Of a DNA stretch of 64,000 nucleotides, positions 1 through 8,974 are shown one piece after another (the stretch's first letter is position 1; each line of letters begins with the position of its first letter). The stretch covers positions 124,001 through 188,000 of the forward strand of contig JAHCKG010000003.1 in assembly GCA_026125895.1 (NCBI GenBank), written 5' to 3'. The notes beneath the pieces are model-generated. The model did no database searches and was not told where the DNA came from. It saw nothing but the letters and a program-made list of their open reading frames with translations. Position numbers and translations under genes: made by a program. This DNA comes from Pseudolabrys sp. GTDB taxonomy: Bacteria; Pseudomonadota; Alphaproteobacteria; Rhizobiales; Xanthobacteraceae.

Positions 1-900
1 GAGGCCGGTCGCCATCAAGATCGCCGTCATCGACCAGCCATCGGTATCCGCGATCTGGCTTGCGGCCACCGCCGGCGGCCGGCCGGCGGCGACAAGCGCC
101 GTCCTGTGGATTCGAACCGTCCGGTAGAGCAAGGCAAAGCCCATCGCTGTCGTGAACGTGAGGAGCCACAGCAGAGCGAGCGACAACGACGCGGTGCCGC
201 GCGATCCGAGCGGGTTGAGGTCCGAAATTGATAGCGCGGATTGCCCAAAGGCTAGACCCGCGATGGCGGTCGCGATGGCCGCACTTACGGCGGCCGAGAC
301 GCCGGTATCCACGGTCTCACCGCTGAGGGTGGCGCGCATTGGGAAGCGCTCTGTCGGTGCCTGACGCCTGCCTTCGAGCAGAATAAGGGCCGGAAGGCCA
401 CTGAGGAAAGCAGGCAGCATGATCGTGGTATCGTTACCCGTTGCCTGGTGCCAGACGAAGCTCCAACCCAGAATCGCAAAGCCGGCGGCCAGTCCGATCA
501 GGCTGTAGGATGCGCGCACAGGGATCGCGTTATAACGCAGGACCAGAATTTGAACCGCGCCAGCCGCCAAGCCCGCGAGGGCGTACAAAACCACGATCGC
601 GGACAATGCGGCCTTGCTGGATGCCAGCGTCGGTGTGGCCGAAACCCATGATACCAAACCGGTCCGGAACGGCATGGCCGCCAGCACAATCAACCAGAGC
701 GCGGCGAACCAGATCAGGAAGGCCCCAAGCGCGATGATTGTAGGGCTGCGGAGAGGCCGTTCGGCGTGTGCTGCCGGTATGTAGGCGGTCAACAGGACCA
801 GCAGGATCATCGCCAGGCCGATGCCAAGCTCGGGCTCGAAGAACCATCCGAGCAGGGCTCCGAATCCGGGCCATAGGATGAGCTTTTTTCGGTGTGACAT
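1..900 (-). CDS. multi-pass membrane protein, unknown family, C-terminus off the window
   Basis: Reading the minus strand from the ATG at 900 gives 300 uninterrupted codons to the window edge with no stop. The start reads MSHRKKLILWPGFG. Hydrophobic stretches lie near residues 7-21, 25-40, 57-77, 98-121, 130-148, 161-175, 201-218 and 240-259, so this is an integral membrane protein of at least seven spans. I do not recognise the family. It is divergent from the hybrid kinase at 1051 across about 150 bases, so a functional link is possible but unproven. The clean open frame and regular hydrophobic pattern support it as real coding sequence. Confidence 0.7.
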   Translation of the reverse strand, partial: MSHRKKLILWPGFGALLGWFFEPELGIGLAMILLVLLTAYIPAAHAERPLRSPTIIALGAFLIWFAALWLIVLAAMPFRTGLVSWVSATPTLASSKAALSAIVVLYALAGLAAGAVQILVLRYNAIPVRASYSLIGLAAGFAILGWSFVWHQATGNDTTIMLPAFLSGLPALILLEGRRQAPTERFPMRATLSGETVDTGVSAAVSAAIATAIAGLAFGQSALSISDLNPLGSRGTASLSLALLWLLTFTTAMGFALLYRTVRIHRTALVAAGRPPAVAASQIADTDGWSMTAILMATGL

Positions 901-1050
901 GGACGACACCTAGCCGGGTTCGCTTTGCCGGGACAACTAGGTCGGACGAGCTAGTTGCCGCGGGGGGGCCGAGACTTCATTCTGCGGGGTCAGGAGCGGG
1001 CTGGATAGCTCGGACCTCGATGATTGCACCGAAAAACGGCGCGGGCTCTT

Positions 1051-2874
1051 ATGAAAGCGGACAACATCGACGCCGCCGCAGACTGGCGTCTCGATTATCT
1101 GTTCTCGACTGGGGCATCGAGCTGGCTCATCCACCTCGGCGTCATCACGCTAACATTCGTCGTCCTGAACGAAAGCGGTTCGGCCTCCTGGGGACAGGGC
1201 TGGGGGGCGGCATGGTTCGCGGTCATGCTGACACTGAGCCTTGTGCTGGCCGGGCTCAGCCTGGCCTATGTTCGCAAATGGCTGCCACCCGTGCGGGCGC
1301 GATGGTTCGGTGCCGGTCATTCCGTAGTGACCGCGTTGACCGGGCTGACCTGGGGGGGCGGCGCGATTGCCTGTGCGGTGACCGGCAGCTTTCAGACCGT
1401 GGTGATCTATACACTGGTGCTGGGCGGGACCGCGCTCGGCGCGGTCAGCTCCCAGCACGCCTGGCTGCGAAGCTGCATGTTGTCTGTCTGGACCTCGGTG
1501 CCGCTCCTGGCGCTCGCCTTCGTCATTTACGGCCGCGACCTTCAGTCGACGGCGATGGCGGGCATGATCCTGCTGTTCGGCGCAACGCTGACGATCCTTG
1601 CTTTGCGGATGCACCGGTTTCTCGCGGCCAACGTCGCGATGGCGCATGATCTGGCCCGCAAGAACCGGGAGCTTTCGGCGACTACCGAGCAGCTTCGGGA
1701 GGCGCACGACGCCAAGCTGCGCTTCCTTGCGCAGGCCAGTCACGACCTGCGGCAGCCGATCCATGCCATCGGCCTGTTTATCGAGTGTCTCAAGGGATTG
1801 TGCACCGGGCGCGAGGGCAAGGAAATCCTGAGCAACGTGGACCGTTCACTGGATTCCCTGTCCCGCCTGTGCCGTTCGCTACTCGACCTGTCCGCCATCG
1901 ATGTCGGGCAGGTGCGGCCAAACCCGGTCGATACGGCGCTTGAGGATGTCATCGGCGACGTGGTGCGGCAGGCGCAGGAAACCGCCAGAGCGCAATCGGT
2001 GCGCCTGCGGTCGGTCAGAACGCGCCTTTGGGTCCATACCGACCCCGCGCTCTTGCAGGTCATGTTGCAGAACCTGGTTTCCAACGCGCTCAAATATGCG
2101 CCCGGCGGCAAGGTTCTCGTGGGCGTGCGCCGCCGCAATGGACGGGCTGCCATCGAGGTTATCGACCAGGGGCCGGGAATCGCTCCTGAAGACCGCAACC
2201 GCATCTTTGAGGAGTTCGTGCGGCTCGACCGCTACCGCGGCGGACGCATCGAAGGGCTCGGCCTCGGATTGTCGATCGTGAAACGGCTGTGTGAACTGAT
2301 GGCGCTTTCGATCACGCTGCGTTCGCAACCTGGGCAGGGCAGCGCGTTCCGGATCGATGGCCTCGCCTGTGTTCCACCACGGCTCGAGGCCCCCGTGCCG
2401 CCGCCGCGTAACTACCATCGCAGACTGGAGGGGCTGCGGATTCTGGTGATCGATGATGATGAAAGCGTGCGGGAGAGCACCGTGCGGGTTCTGGTGCGTT
2501 GGGGATGCTCGGTACGGGCCACAGCGGGGCCCAAACTTTATCCCGGAACGGTTCATGACGTCGATTTCATACTGTGCGATCAGGATCTCGGGGCCGAATT
2601 GAACGGCGTGGACGTCATCCGCCATCTGCGCGCGCTAGCCGGGCGAGACATTCCGGCGGCGATTGCTACCGGGACGGATATCACGTTGTTGCGGGATCAT
2701 GCGGCGGACGACGGCATCATCGTCCTGTCGAAGCCAATCCGGCCCGCACAACTGCGCTCGTTGCTATTGTCTGCGATTGTCAGTCAGATTCAGACCAGGC
2801 CGAGTTCGGCTGCGACACCCGCCGCGGCGGCGCGGGTCGAGACTTCGAGCGCGCGCAGAACCGCAGAGACGTGA
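1051..2874 (+). CDS. membrane-bound hybrid sensor histidine kinase with C-terminal receiver
   Basis: About 607 residues. Five or six hydrophobic segments occupy the first 190 residues. A short coiled linker leads to HisKA with the phospho-acceptor His in [15 protein letters not shown] (about residue 231). HATPase motifs follow: [11 protein letters not shown] (N box), DQGPGIAP (G1) and [12 protein letters not shown] (G2). A receiver domain follows with LVIDDDES and the phospho-acceptor Asp in FILCDQDLG. The SHDLRQP form is typical of hybrid kinases paired with LuxR-type regulators, and such a regulator converges on this gene from 3413. The ATG at 1051 was chosen; an in-frame TTG at 1024 is possible. 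Its last 85 bases overlap the regulator gene on the other strand. The signal is unknown. Confidence 0.85.
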   Translation: MKADNIDAAADWRLDYLFSTGASSWLIHLGVITLTFVVLNESGSASWGQGWGAAWFAVMLTLSLVLAGLSLAYVRKWLPPVRARWFGAGHSVVTALTGLTWGGGAIACAVTGSFQTVVIYTLVLGGTALGAVSSQHAWLRSCMLSVWTSVPLLALAFVIYGRDLQSTAMAGMILLFGATLTILALRMHRFLAANVAMAHDLARKNRELSATTEQLREAHDAKLRFLAQASHDLRQPIHAIGLFIECLKGLCTGREGKEILSNVDRSLDSLSRLCRSLLDLSAIDVGQVRPNPVDTALEDVIGDVVRQAQETARAQSVRLRSVRTRLWVHTDPALLQVMLQNLVSNALKYAPGGKVLVGVRRRNGRAAIEVIDQGPGIAPEDRNRIFEEFVRLDRYRGGRIEGLGLGLSIVKRLCELMALSITLRSQPGQGSAFRIDGLACVPPRLEAPVPPPRNYHRRLEGLRILVIDDDESVRESTVRVLVRWGCSVRATAGPKLYPGTVHDVDFILCDQDLGAELNGVDVIRHLRALAGRDIPAAIATGTDITLLRDHAADDGIIVLSKPIRPAQLRSLLLSAIVSQIQTRPSSAATPAAAARVETSSARRTAET

Positions 2875-3413
2875 ATGCGCACCGTAAAGGGGGAGATGCC
2901 GAGTTCGCGGGCAATCTCCTTGTTTGAGCAGCCGGTCGCGATCAGGCGGAGGACATCACGTTGCCGCGCCGAAAGTCTTGCCAGACGATCGGAAGGCAGC
3001 GGGCTCCCATCCCCGATCGCGCTTTCGGTCCGCACGACGATATCACCGGCCAACGCCGCCGTGACTGCGGACGCGATCTCGCTCGAGGACACGGCCTTGC
3101 CGATGAAACCATCCGCACCGGCGGCCATCACCGCATCAACCGTCTCGGAATCGTCCGACATCGACACGACAACCAGCGAGGTCGCAGGATAGGTCCGGCG
3201 GAGCGTGCGGATGCTGTCCGGTCCGTCGAAACCGGGGAATACCAGATCGAGCAGAAGAAGAAGGGGTGCCGCACCCTCGGCCGCCGCCCGGTCAAGCTCA
3301 GCCGATGTTCCGGCTTCAACCACCAGGGCATTGGGGACCACGCGCTGCACGATGCGGCGCATGCCATCCCGGAAGATGGGATGATCGTCGGCGATGATGA
3401 TGCGGTCGGTCAT
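2790..3413 (-). CDS. NarL/FixJ-type response regulator
   Basis: 207 residues starting [14 protein letters not shown]. The receiver domain has the acidic pair in ADDHP and a phospho-acceptor Asp in [13 protein letters not shown]. The C-terminal LuxR-type helix-turn-helix is [17 protein letters not shown] followed by [20 protein letters not shown]. Typical length for the family. The ATG at 3413 was preferred over an upstream in-frame start at 3500 because the receiver begins directly after it. It faces the hybrid kinase at 1051-2874 and the two 3' ends overlap by 85 bases. It is the likely phosphorylation partner (inferred from proximity and family pairing). Confidence 0.85.
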   Translation of the reverse strand: MTDRIIIADDHPIFRDGMRRIVQRVVPNALVVEAGTSAELDRAAAEGAAPLLLLLDLVFPGFDGPDSIRTLRRTYPATSLVVVSMSDDSETVDAVMAAGADGFIGKAVSSSEIASAVTAALAGDIVVRTESAIGDGSPLPSDRLARLSARQRDVLRLIATGCSNKEIARELGISPFTVRIHVSAVLRALEVSTRAAAAGVAAELGLV

Positions 3414-3640
3414 GAGGATGGCTATCGGCTGGACCGCAAGCCTTGGCGTTGCCGCTTGCCGGAATACTGGACTTCGAACGCCTAACATTCTGCCGCGCAC
3501 CCATCAATAGTACGCCTGACCTACTCAACAGTGCGAATAAGGCGAACTACGCTTTCTTGTGGTTCCTGCCAATCGAGACAGATGGCTGCTATTCAGGACC
3601 ACGGCGTTAAGCTCGTAACGGAATCAAGGAGAGGCAGGCT

Positions 3641-3919
3641 ATGAAGATGCACACACTAGCTCTGGCCGTCATATGCGGCGGCACTCTTGTCGCCGGATCG
3701 GCTTCTTCCGCTTCTGCGCAAGCTGAACTGTTGGTAAAAAATGCCGCGGGCGGCGACTTAGGGGCGTACTTCAATTCGAGCGGTGAATTCACGAGATTGA
3801 TAGATAAAGGTCCGGGATGCAGATTCTACATCAATCGCCGTGAAATCCGGTTCGAGGCGCATTTCGACAGGAACGCACGTCTGGAGAGGAGAAACGGCTC
3901 GGTGATCTGTCGCTGGTAG
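3641..3919 (+). CDS. small exported protein, unknown function
   Basis: 92 residues. An N-terminal signal peptide is evident: MKMHTLALAVICGGTLVAG, then a small-residue cleavage region ending SASAQA. The mature part is about 65 residues with two Cys (GPGCRF and SVICRW) that could form a disulfide. A strong Shine-Dalgarno AAGGAG lies at 3626-3631, nine bases before the ATG. No family recognised. It lies in a run of unrelated small exported or membrane proteins (3641-5785) within the putative integrated element. Confidence 0.7.
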   Translation: MKMHTLALAVICGGTLVAGSASSASAQAELLVKNAAGGDLGAYFNSSGEFTRLIDKGPGCRFYINRREIRFEAHFDRNARLERRNGSVICRW

Positions 3920-3995
3920 CGGACTGCCTAATCTCTTTCTCTGGGAGGGTGTGAGGTAGACCAAGTCCGCAACGAAATCGGGATATCATGCCTCT

Positions 3996-4427
3996 GTGCA
4001 AACATCATTTGTGACAAGCCTGCTCCCGGCAGTTGGTTACGCAGCGCTCCTTGGGGCCGTGACCGTAATCTCCGATATGTCAGTTACCGGCGCCGGAAGC
4101 GTGCCGGCGCTGGCTGCCGTCCTCCCTGCTGCCTTGATGAGTTGGCTGCTTCTGGTCGGCTGCGGCTCGCGCACTTCCGTATGGCGGCTGTTGTCAACGG
4201 GGTACCTAACGATCGCAGTCAGCTTTCTGATTATCGTCGCAGCAACCGTGACCGTATCGATCGGGCACTTCGATCCCGAGACGATGCTTCGGATGACTAC
4301 TGGCGTTCTGCCGCGTGCGCTTGTGATTTACGGGACCGGGGCAGCCATCCTGACGCTGCTGTACGGCTTGACCGTCCATCTTATTTCAGCACGCCTAGGA
4401 AAGTTCAAGAAGGTGCCGGGATTATGA
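3996..4427 (+). CDS. small four-span membrane protein, unknown function
   Basis: 143 residues from a GTG start. Four hydrophobic segments are visible, around residues 8-28, 36-56, 66-88 and 104-130. No conserved motif was recognised. Its TGA stop overlaps the ATG of the next gene in an ATGA arrangement (4424-4427), which implies translational coupling with the exported protein downstream and supports both reading frames. The start codon is less certain than the rest. Confidence 0.6.
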   Translation: MQTSFVTSLLPAVGYAALLGAVTVISDMSVTGAGSVPALAAVLPAALMSWLLLVGCGSRTSVWRLLSTGYLTIAVSFLIIVAATVTVSIGHFDPETMLRMTTGVLPRALVIYGTGAAILTLLYGLTVHLISARLGKFKKVPGL

Positions 4428-5209
4428 AATTTGCGGTGGCTGCGATTTCGATGGCTCATCTCGCGAGGATTGCGGCGCTCACCGCACTGTCGCTGGGGAT
4501 GGTTTCTGCGACAGCGGAAGTTGGGCGCGCCCAGTCGGTCGTGGACGCATTCATGGCCTGGCAACGGATGAAGTGTTCCGGAAGCGCTAGCTGTCTTGCG
4601 AATGCATACAAAATCGAGCGGCGGGGCAAAAAGTATGCCGTCTCCGGCGGTGAATTTAGCACCATTGCGCGCACAATCGTCGATGGCGCAAACGGCTATC
4701 TGATGATCGACGACGAAGGAACGGGTGGCGGAAATGGGGTCACAGAGGCGGTCGTGTTTCGGCCGGCATCCGACTCAGCGCTGTTCGTGGTTGCGACGCG
4801 CGTTTACGAGACGGTTCACGTACAGAATGGCACGATTGATGTTTACCATTGGGACAATGGCACCCTGAATCCGGCCCCCGAGATGTTTTCCGGGCCGGAG
4901 CCGCGGGACTTCGTGCCCGGCGCCGACACTTCGCGTGCCACTGGATTTTCCCGCAGCGAGGACGTTTGGAACGAGACCGTGTTTTACTTGCCTCGCAAGG
5001 GCAGAACGATCGATGCTTATCTTCTGCGTTTCGATGTTGAGCGTTGCGTGAAAGACGACTGGATGGGGCAGCCCGAGGCGGCGCGCGCCGTGGTCTGCGC
5101 TGCGGCGGCCAAGGAGTATCGGCCAAACATGACGATGATCTTCGACAATGTCGAAGGGCGAGTTCAACATGGCTCTCTGAGCAAGAAGAAGGCCCCAGCG
5201 CTGAGATGA
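4424..5209 (+). CDS. exported protein, unknown function
   Basis: 261 residues starting MKFAVAAISMAHLAR. The signal-peptide-like N-terminus continues to about residue 38 (TAEVGRAQS). The mature protein is soluble in character, with Cys pairs near the start (MKCSGSASCLA) and near the end (VERCVKDD, RAVVCAA). The open frame extends upstream to 4142, but the ATG at 4424 gives a proper signal peptide and the ATGA overlap with the preceding membrane-protein gene. No family recognised. Confidence 0.65.
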   Translation: MKFAVAAISMAHLARIAALTALSLGMVSATAEVGRAQSVVDAFMAWQRMKCSGSASCLANAYKIERRGKKYAVSGGEFSTIARTIVDGANGYLMIDDEGTGGGNGVTEAVVFRPASDSALFVVATRVYETVHVQNGTIDVYHWDNGTLNPAPEMFSGPEPRDFVPGADTSRATGFSRSEDVWNETVFYLPRKGRTIDAYLLRFDVERCVKDDWMGQPEAARAVVCAAAAKEYRPNMTMIFDNVEGRVQHGSLSKKKAPALR

Positions 5210-5299
5210 GGCGCGAACCGGCGGACGGGCTCTCGGGATGCGAGCAAGTACACAAGCGGCGGCGGCGTTTTGCAAACATAGTCAGCCGGAGATGGCAGG

Positions 5300-5785
5300 A
5301 TGACAAGAGCAAATCGAGTCTGCGTCACAACGATCATGGTCGCGGCCGCGTTGTTTGCGGCGGAGACGTCTGTTTCGCAGAATTCTCTCGACGAGGATGG
5401 AGTACCGGTGGTGATTGCTCGGTCAGTTGCGAAACAGATCAGGACCTGCAAGGGCGACATCTCGTCGTTGCCTACGTCATTGTTTTCCCTGGATCTGAAC
5501 GGAGATGGCCGTCTCGACTATGTCGTGAATTTTGAGAACTTTGACTGCGAGGCCGTTCCGTCTCCATACTGCGGAACGGGTGGATGTTTGCATGAGATAT
5601 GGCTGTCGAACAACGAGGGCTGGAATCTCGCATTGTCGCCCCAAGCAAACCTGATTGCCGGCGCTGACATGATCGACGGCAAGCCCGCCCTGCGGCTTCT
5701 TGTTCATCACCGATACTGTGAGACGCAGCCCTGTTACCAGAACATCGTTTGGTCTGGAGAAAAACTCTCCGTTGTTGCGCGATGA
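5300..5785 (+). CDS. exported protein with a calcium-loop-like DLNGDGRLDY motif
   Basis: 161 residues. The signal peptide runs from MTRANRVCVTTIMVAAALFAA to about residue 26. The segment DLNGDGRLDYVV near residues 65-76 resembles the Asp-rich calcium loops of FG-GAP/VCBS and EF-hand-like repeats. Six Cys (DCEAVPSPYCGTGGC, YCETQPC and one earlier) suggest disulfides in the periplasm. GGAG at 5288-5291 precedes the ATG by eight bases. This is the last of the run of small exported proteins; the function is unknown. Confidence 0.65.
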   Translation: MTRANRVCVTTIMVAAALFAAETSVSQNSLDEDGVPVVIARSVAKQIRTCKGDISSLPTSLFSLDLNGDGRLDYVVNFENFDCEAVPSPYCGTGGCLHEIWLSNNEGWNLALSPQANLIAGADMIDGKPALRLLVHHRYCETQPCYQNIVWSGEKLSVVAR

Positions 5786-5874
5786 CAGTCGCGAAGGGCG
5801 ATGGCGGATAACGCCGGTGGATTCTAGGATCAACGCAACATCATGCAGATCTGACGTCGTCGGAGGATTTCACA

Positions 5875-5919
5875 ATGCGCAAATTGGCCGGCCTGGTTGT
5901 CCGCGCAGCAGAAGATTGA
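5875..5919 (+). other. 14-codon open frame with strong Shine-Dalgarno
   Basis: GGAGG at 5863-5867 is followed by ATG at 5875 and the short frame MRKLAGLVVRAAED, then TGA. The beginning looks like the start of a signal peptide, so this may be the remnant of a truncated exported-protein gene or a leader peptide. It is too short for composition evidence. Confidence 0.2.
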
Positions 5920-6019
5920 GCTCTGAGTTCGATGGACTGTGGGGGTTTTGAATCTCGATTTCTGCTCGACCGTATTGCTCTTACGGTAACGAACCTCAAT
6001 GATTTCAATGGCCGATACC

Positions 6020-6045
6020 AGACTACGAATCTAGGGTCGTAGTCT
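6020..6045. terminator. inverted repeat at the 3' end of the relaxase gene
   Basis: A perfect 9-base inverted repeat, AGACTACGA (6020-6028) and TCGTAGTCT (6037-6045), has an 8-base loop and overlaps the relaxase stop codon. It could form a transcript-end hairpin on the minus strand. No clear U tract follows, so its use as a terminator is uncertain. Confidence 0.3.
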
Positions 6046-8839
6046 AGGCGGGCGGGCTCGACGCCAAGTGCGTTCCAATCGCATCTATCCGCGACGCTAG
6101 GCCGTGATCATGTGGCAATGGCCAGTTTGAAGAGGCGCATGCCATGGTGCGTAACTCAAGCTTGAACTGCCAAATTTCCCAGACAGACCAAAGGTGCGGC
6201 AACTTCGCCGTCATTTCGGCCGGCAAGTCGAGATCATCGGGTTCATCAGACACAGTGTGTTCCTTCCGCCCCAAAAGTGTCTGTATGAGGGTCGCCATCG
6301 GTCCATCGGCCCTGCATGCCTGAAGGAGATTTTTGGCATTGATGTCGCTTTGATCATTATCTGACGCGAGCGCGCTCTGCAGCCGTCGTAATGCGAGCCG
6401 AGTACCTGAATCACGATACATTGATGCGCGGAGGTCCTCGTGCAGTCGCCGGCGCTGCTCCTCTGTCAGGGGATCCGGCAGGCGCGGCGCTGGTTCACCC
6501 GAAGCGGTCGTGGGCTTGGACCCTAAGACACTGGGATTGGGGGCGGCCATCGGATGTCGCGCCTCCTCTGACGCGCCCTTGGCCGTTTCGGGCATCGGCT
6601 GCACCCAATTGTCAAACCATGGTTCCTTGCTCGGACGCATTTCGATTTTCGGCCCGCTTTCTGAAGACCCGAGATAAATTCGCCGCATCAGAAGATGGAC
6701 TTCCGCCAGCGGATCGTCACGTGCCGTAAAGTCTGTCACCAGCGGTGCCGGCTTTGAGAGCGCCACGGCAGCGGTCCACTCGGTCAGGTTCCGCGCAACA
6801 GCAGGGTCGACGTGAACTATCACTTGCTCGGCGCGGCTGGCCGCGAGCAGCGCGGTGCTCCAAGCGTGCTGCCGCGTCGTCGCCGCGATCAGCATGCTTG
6901 CTGCCTTTGGCGCCTGTCGCGCCTCGCGAACGGAGATGACGTGAGCAGAGCGGACGTGGGGAAAAGCCTTCAAGTCCAAGGTCGCCGCAACACCATTGTG
7001 ATGAACGACATCCAGGCCGTGAGGCGGGCGTGCCCCGGCGACCCTCGCAAAACGGCCGGCACGAATGTAGTCGGTCGTATAGTCGTCGGCGGTAACAACG
7101 ATCCACTGGCCGAGCTGAAGCAGCAGGGGGCCGGCGCCTGTCTCGATCGCGAACGCGTTTCGAGTGTCTTCTGTACCCGAACGGATGGTCTGGATGTGCT
7201 GATCGAGACCGGCGAGGCACTTTGCGTCGTCGCAGACGACAAAGTCGGCCTTCTGACCGGCTGCTAGATTGGCAGCTCCGAACCGCACTCTGCCGTCGCG
7301 ATGAAGAGCGCGGCAGGCACGACCGATGAGCCCGGTCCGCAGATCGCGGACGATGTCTTCGGCCTCAGCGACGGGGCTGTCACCGAGCATGTCCGCAAGT
7401 TGCGCAGCAAGAGCGCTGGAAGGCGAGGCCCGTTTGGGATCGAAGCCCAACACCAATCGCGCGCCGTATTGTTGGGCTCGCACCAGCAATGTAGCGAGAT
7501 GCTGATCGCTTACACCCGCGGCATGCGGCACCACAATCAATCCACCGCGCTGCAGGCCGATCCTTCCTTCGCGGCTTCGACGGCTTCCATGTCGCGGCGC
7601 ATTGAGTGCCGCGAAAGTGCCGATGATTGGCCTCCAGTTGCTTAGTTCGGCGGCTACCGCGCTACAGTCGGAATACTTCTCGCCGAGCACCAGAGGGCGG
7701 CGGGTCGAGCGTGGCAAAGTCAACACGCGCGTCAGGATTGCATTTGCGATCGGAGGCTCTGCGGATGCTAAAACGACCTCCAGGGTCGGCGATTGAGTGG
7801 GAATGCGATCGCGGCGCTCCGCCTCAGCACACTTCGCGATCGCGAGCGCATCGCGCATGGAGTCGTAAACAGCCTTGGTCGTCAGCCACTCTGGCTTCGC
7901 ACTGCTTGCGTCGTTCGAGAGGGGCACGATCTTCGTGTCGGTCAAGATCGTATCAAGCTGCAGTTGACGATCCTCTTCGCTGTCGAGGAATCTTGCGATG
8001 AGGCGATGGACCTCGTCGATGCGCATAACCGACCGCCCCCGCAGCATGCGCGCGACAAGCACCGCAGGATCGCCATTGATCAATTCGACGTTTTGGCGAT
8101 GCGCCATCTGGTCGTGCCGCGTTCGGCGTTCGGGAGCCTCGCGGAGGACCTTCGTCGACCAGTGACGGCCGCTGAACGGCGCCGGCGGATCCACCAGTGC
8201 ATCACAGCCGATTTCGCGCAACATCATGTCCTGCAGATCGCGCGCAATGTCCGGCCATGCCAGACCCTCCGCCACGTAGTTCGATCCGGTATTGGGTGCC
8301 GTTGCGTGTCTCGGCCGCGCAAACAGATGGCGGACCTTGAGAGGGCTGAGACCGGTTCCCTCGACCGCACGCAGTCCGATCATGACGTGGGCGTGGCGCG
8401 TCTGCGCTCCGGGCTGCTCTAGCGCCGGATCGTGGATCGCGACGTAAACCGGGAGCAAGGACGATCCACCAATGGCGACCGATACCAGACGATCCACCAG
8501 CTCGGCGGCTTCGTCGACGGTTAATATCTCATCGGACGGCAAGGCGAAGATCAGGTGAGCGCCGAATTGCGGCCATCGCTTGCGCTTGGTGCTCCGACGC
8601 TGCCGCCGGCGTTCTGCTTCGTCCAGGGCGTTGGCTAGCTCGGCTACCGAGGTGAAGGGTGCGCCGTGCGGCAGCAGCAGTCTTTCGTGGACGAGATCGT
8701 GCGCCACGTCTTTGCAGTCAAATGTGCGGCCCAGCCGGTCGTCGCGGATAGCAGTGCGCCCAATGTAGCTCAACGCCTTACAGGCGCCGCCATCCCGCAA
8801 GACGTTCAAAAATCGGACCCGGACGAAGGCTATCGGCAT
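6044..8839 (-). CDS. MobA/MobL (TraA-like) conjugative relaxase with degenerate helicase region
   Basis: About 931 residues. The N-terminus aligns by eye with the Ti-plasmid TraA/MobA-MobL relaxase domain: a possible catalytic Tyr in ALSYIGRT (Y25), a VHERLLLP segment, HLIFALP, and the metal-binding His cluster in IHDP and TRHAHVMIGLR (H136, H149, H151). Residues about 380-700 occupy the place of the TraA superfamily-1 helicase (LIVVPHAAGVSD where DEAGMVS is expected; ARLVLGFDP where GDPxQ is expected), but no GxxGxGKT Walker A is present, so helicase activity is probably lost. The frame continues upstream to 9067; the ATG at 8839 was chosen because the domain begins there and the divergent gene starts at 8975. 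Confidence 0.75.
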   Translation of the reverse strand: MPIAFVRVRFLNVLRDGGACKALSYIGRTAIRDDRLGRTFDCKDVAHDLVHERLLLPHGAPFTSVAELANALDEAERRRQRRSTKRKRWPQFGAHLIFALPSDEILTVDEAAELVDRLVSVAIGGSSLLPVYVAIHDPALEQPGAQTRHAHVMIGLRAVEGTGLSPLKVRHLFARPRHATAPNTGSNYVAEGLAWPDIARDLQDMMLREIGCDALVDPPAPFSGRHWSTKVLREAPERRTRHDQMAHRQNVELINGDPAVLVARMLRGRSVMRIDEVHRLIARFLDSEEDRQLQLDTILTDTKIVPLSNDASSAKPEWLTTKAVYDSMRDALAIAKCAEAERRDRIPTQSPTLEVVLASAEPPIANAILTRVLTLPRSTRRPLVLGEKYSDCSAVAAELSNWRPIIGTFAALNAPRHGSRRSREGRIGLQRGGLIVVPHAAGVSDQHLATLLVRAQQYGARLVLGFDPKRASPSSALAAQLADMLGDSPVAEAEDIVRDLRTGLIGRACRALHRDGRVRFGAANLAAGQKADFVVCDDAKCLAGLDQHIQTIRSGTEDTRNAFAIETGAGPLLLQLGQWIVVTADDYTTDYIRAGRFARVAGARPPHGLDVVHHNGVAATLDLKAFPHVRSAHVISVREARQAPKAASMLIAATTRQHAWSTALLAASRAEQVIVHVDPAVARNLTEWTAAVALSKPAPLVTDFTARDDPLAEVHLLMRRIYLGSSESGPKIEMRPSKEPWFDNWVQPMPETAKGASEEARHPMAAPNPSVLGSKPTTASGEPAPRLPDPLTEEQRRRLHEDLRASMYRDSGTRLALRRLQSALASDNDQSDINAKNLLQACRADGPMATLIQTLLGRKEHTVSDEPDDLDLPAEMTAKLPHLWSVWEIWQFKLELRTMACASSNWPLPHDHGLASRIDAIGTHLASSPPA

Positions 8840-8974
8840 GTATGGTCGATCCTGAGTTTCACAATGCATATTGAGCTGGCGGGCCTGGCAAGCCGCAAGC
8901 ACGAATCCCAGGTTTTGCGTCTTGCTGGACTTGCGGTGAGGTTTGGGCGTTGGACCTAACCCCGGGAGAGACAG
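8840..8974. other. oriT: candidate origin of transfer region between divergent relaxase and TraC-like genes
   Basis: In Ti-type systems oriT lies between divergent traA and traC, and this 135-base gap has the same arrangement. It contains an inverted repeat CCGCAAG (8893-8899) and CTTGCGG (8930-8936), plus several GGCCTGGCAAG / CTTGCTGG-like pieces. I could not match a known nic core, so the call rests on position and the inverted repeat only. Confidence 0.3.

Noticed and set aside
894-1649. 251-codon plus-strand frame before the hybrid kinase
   Set aside because: Out of frame with the kinase it overlaps and shadow-like in composition.
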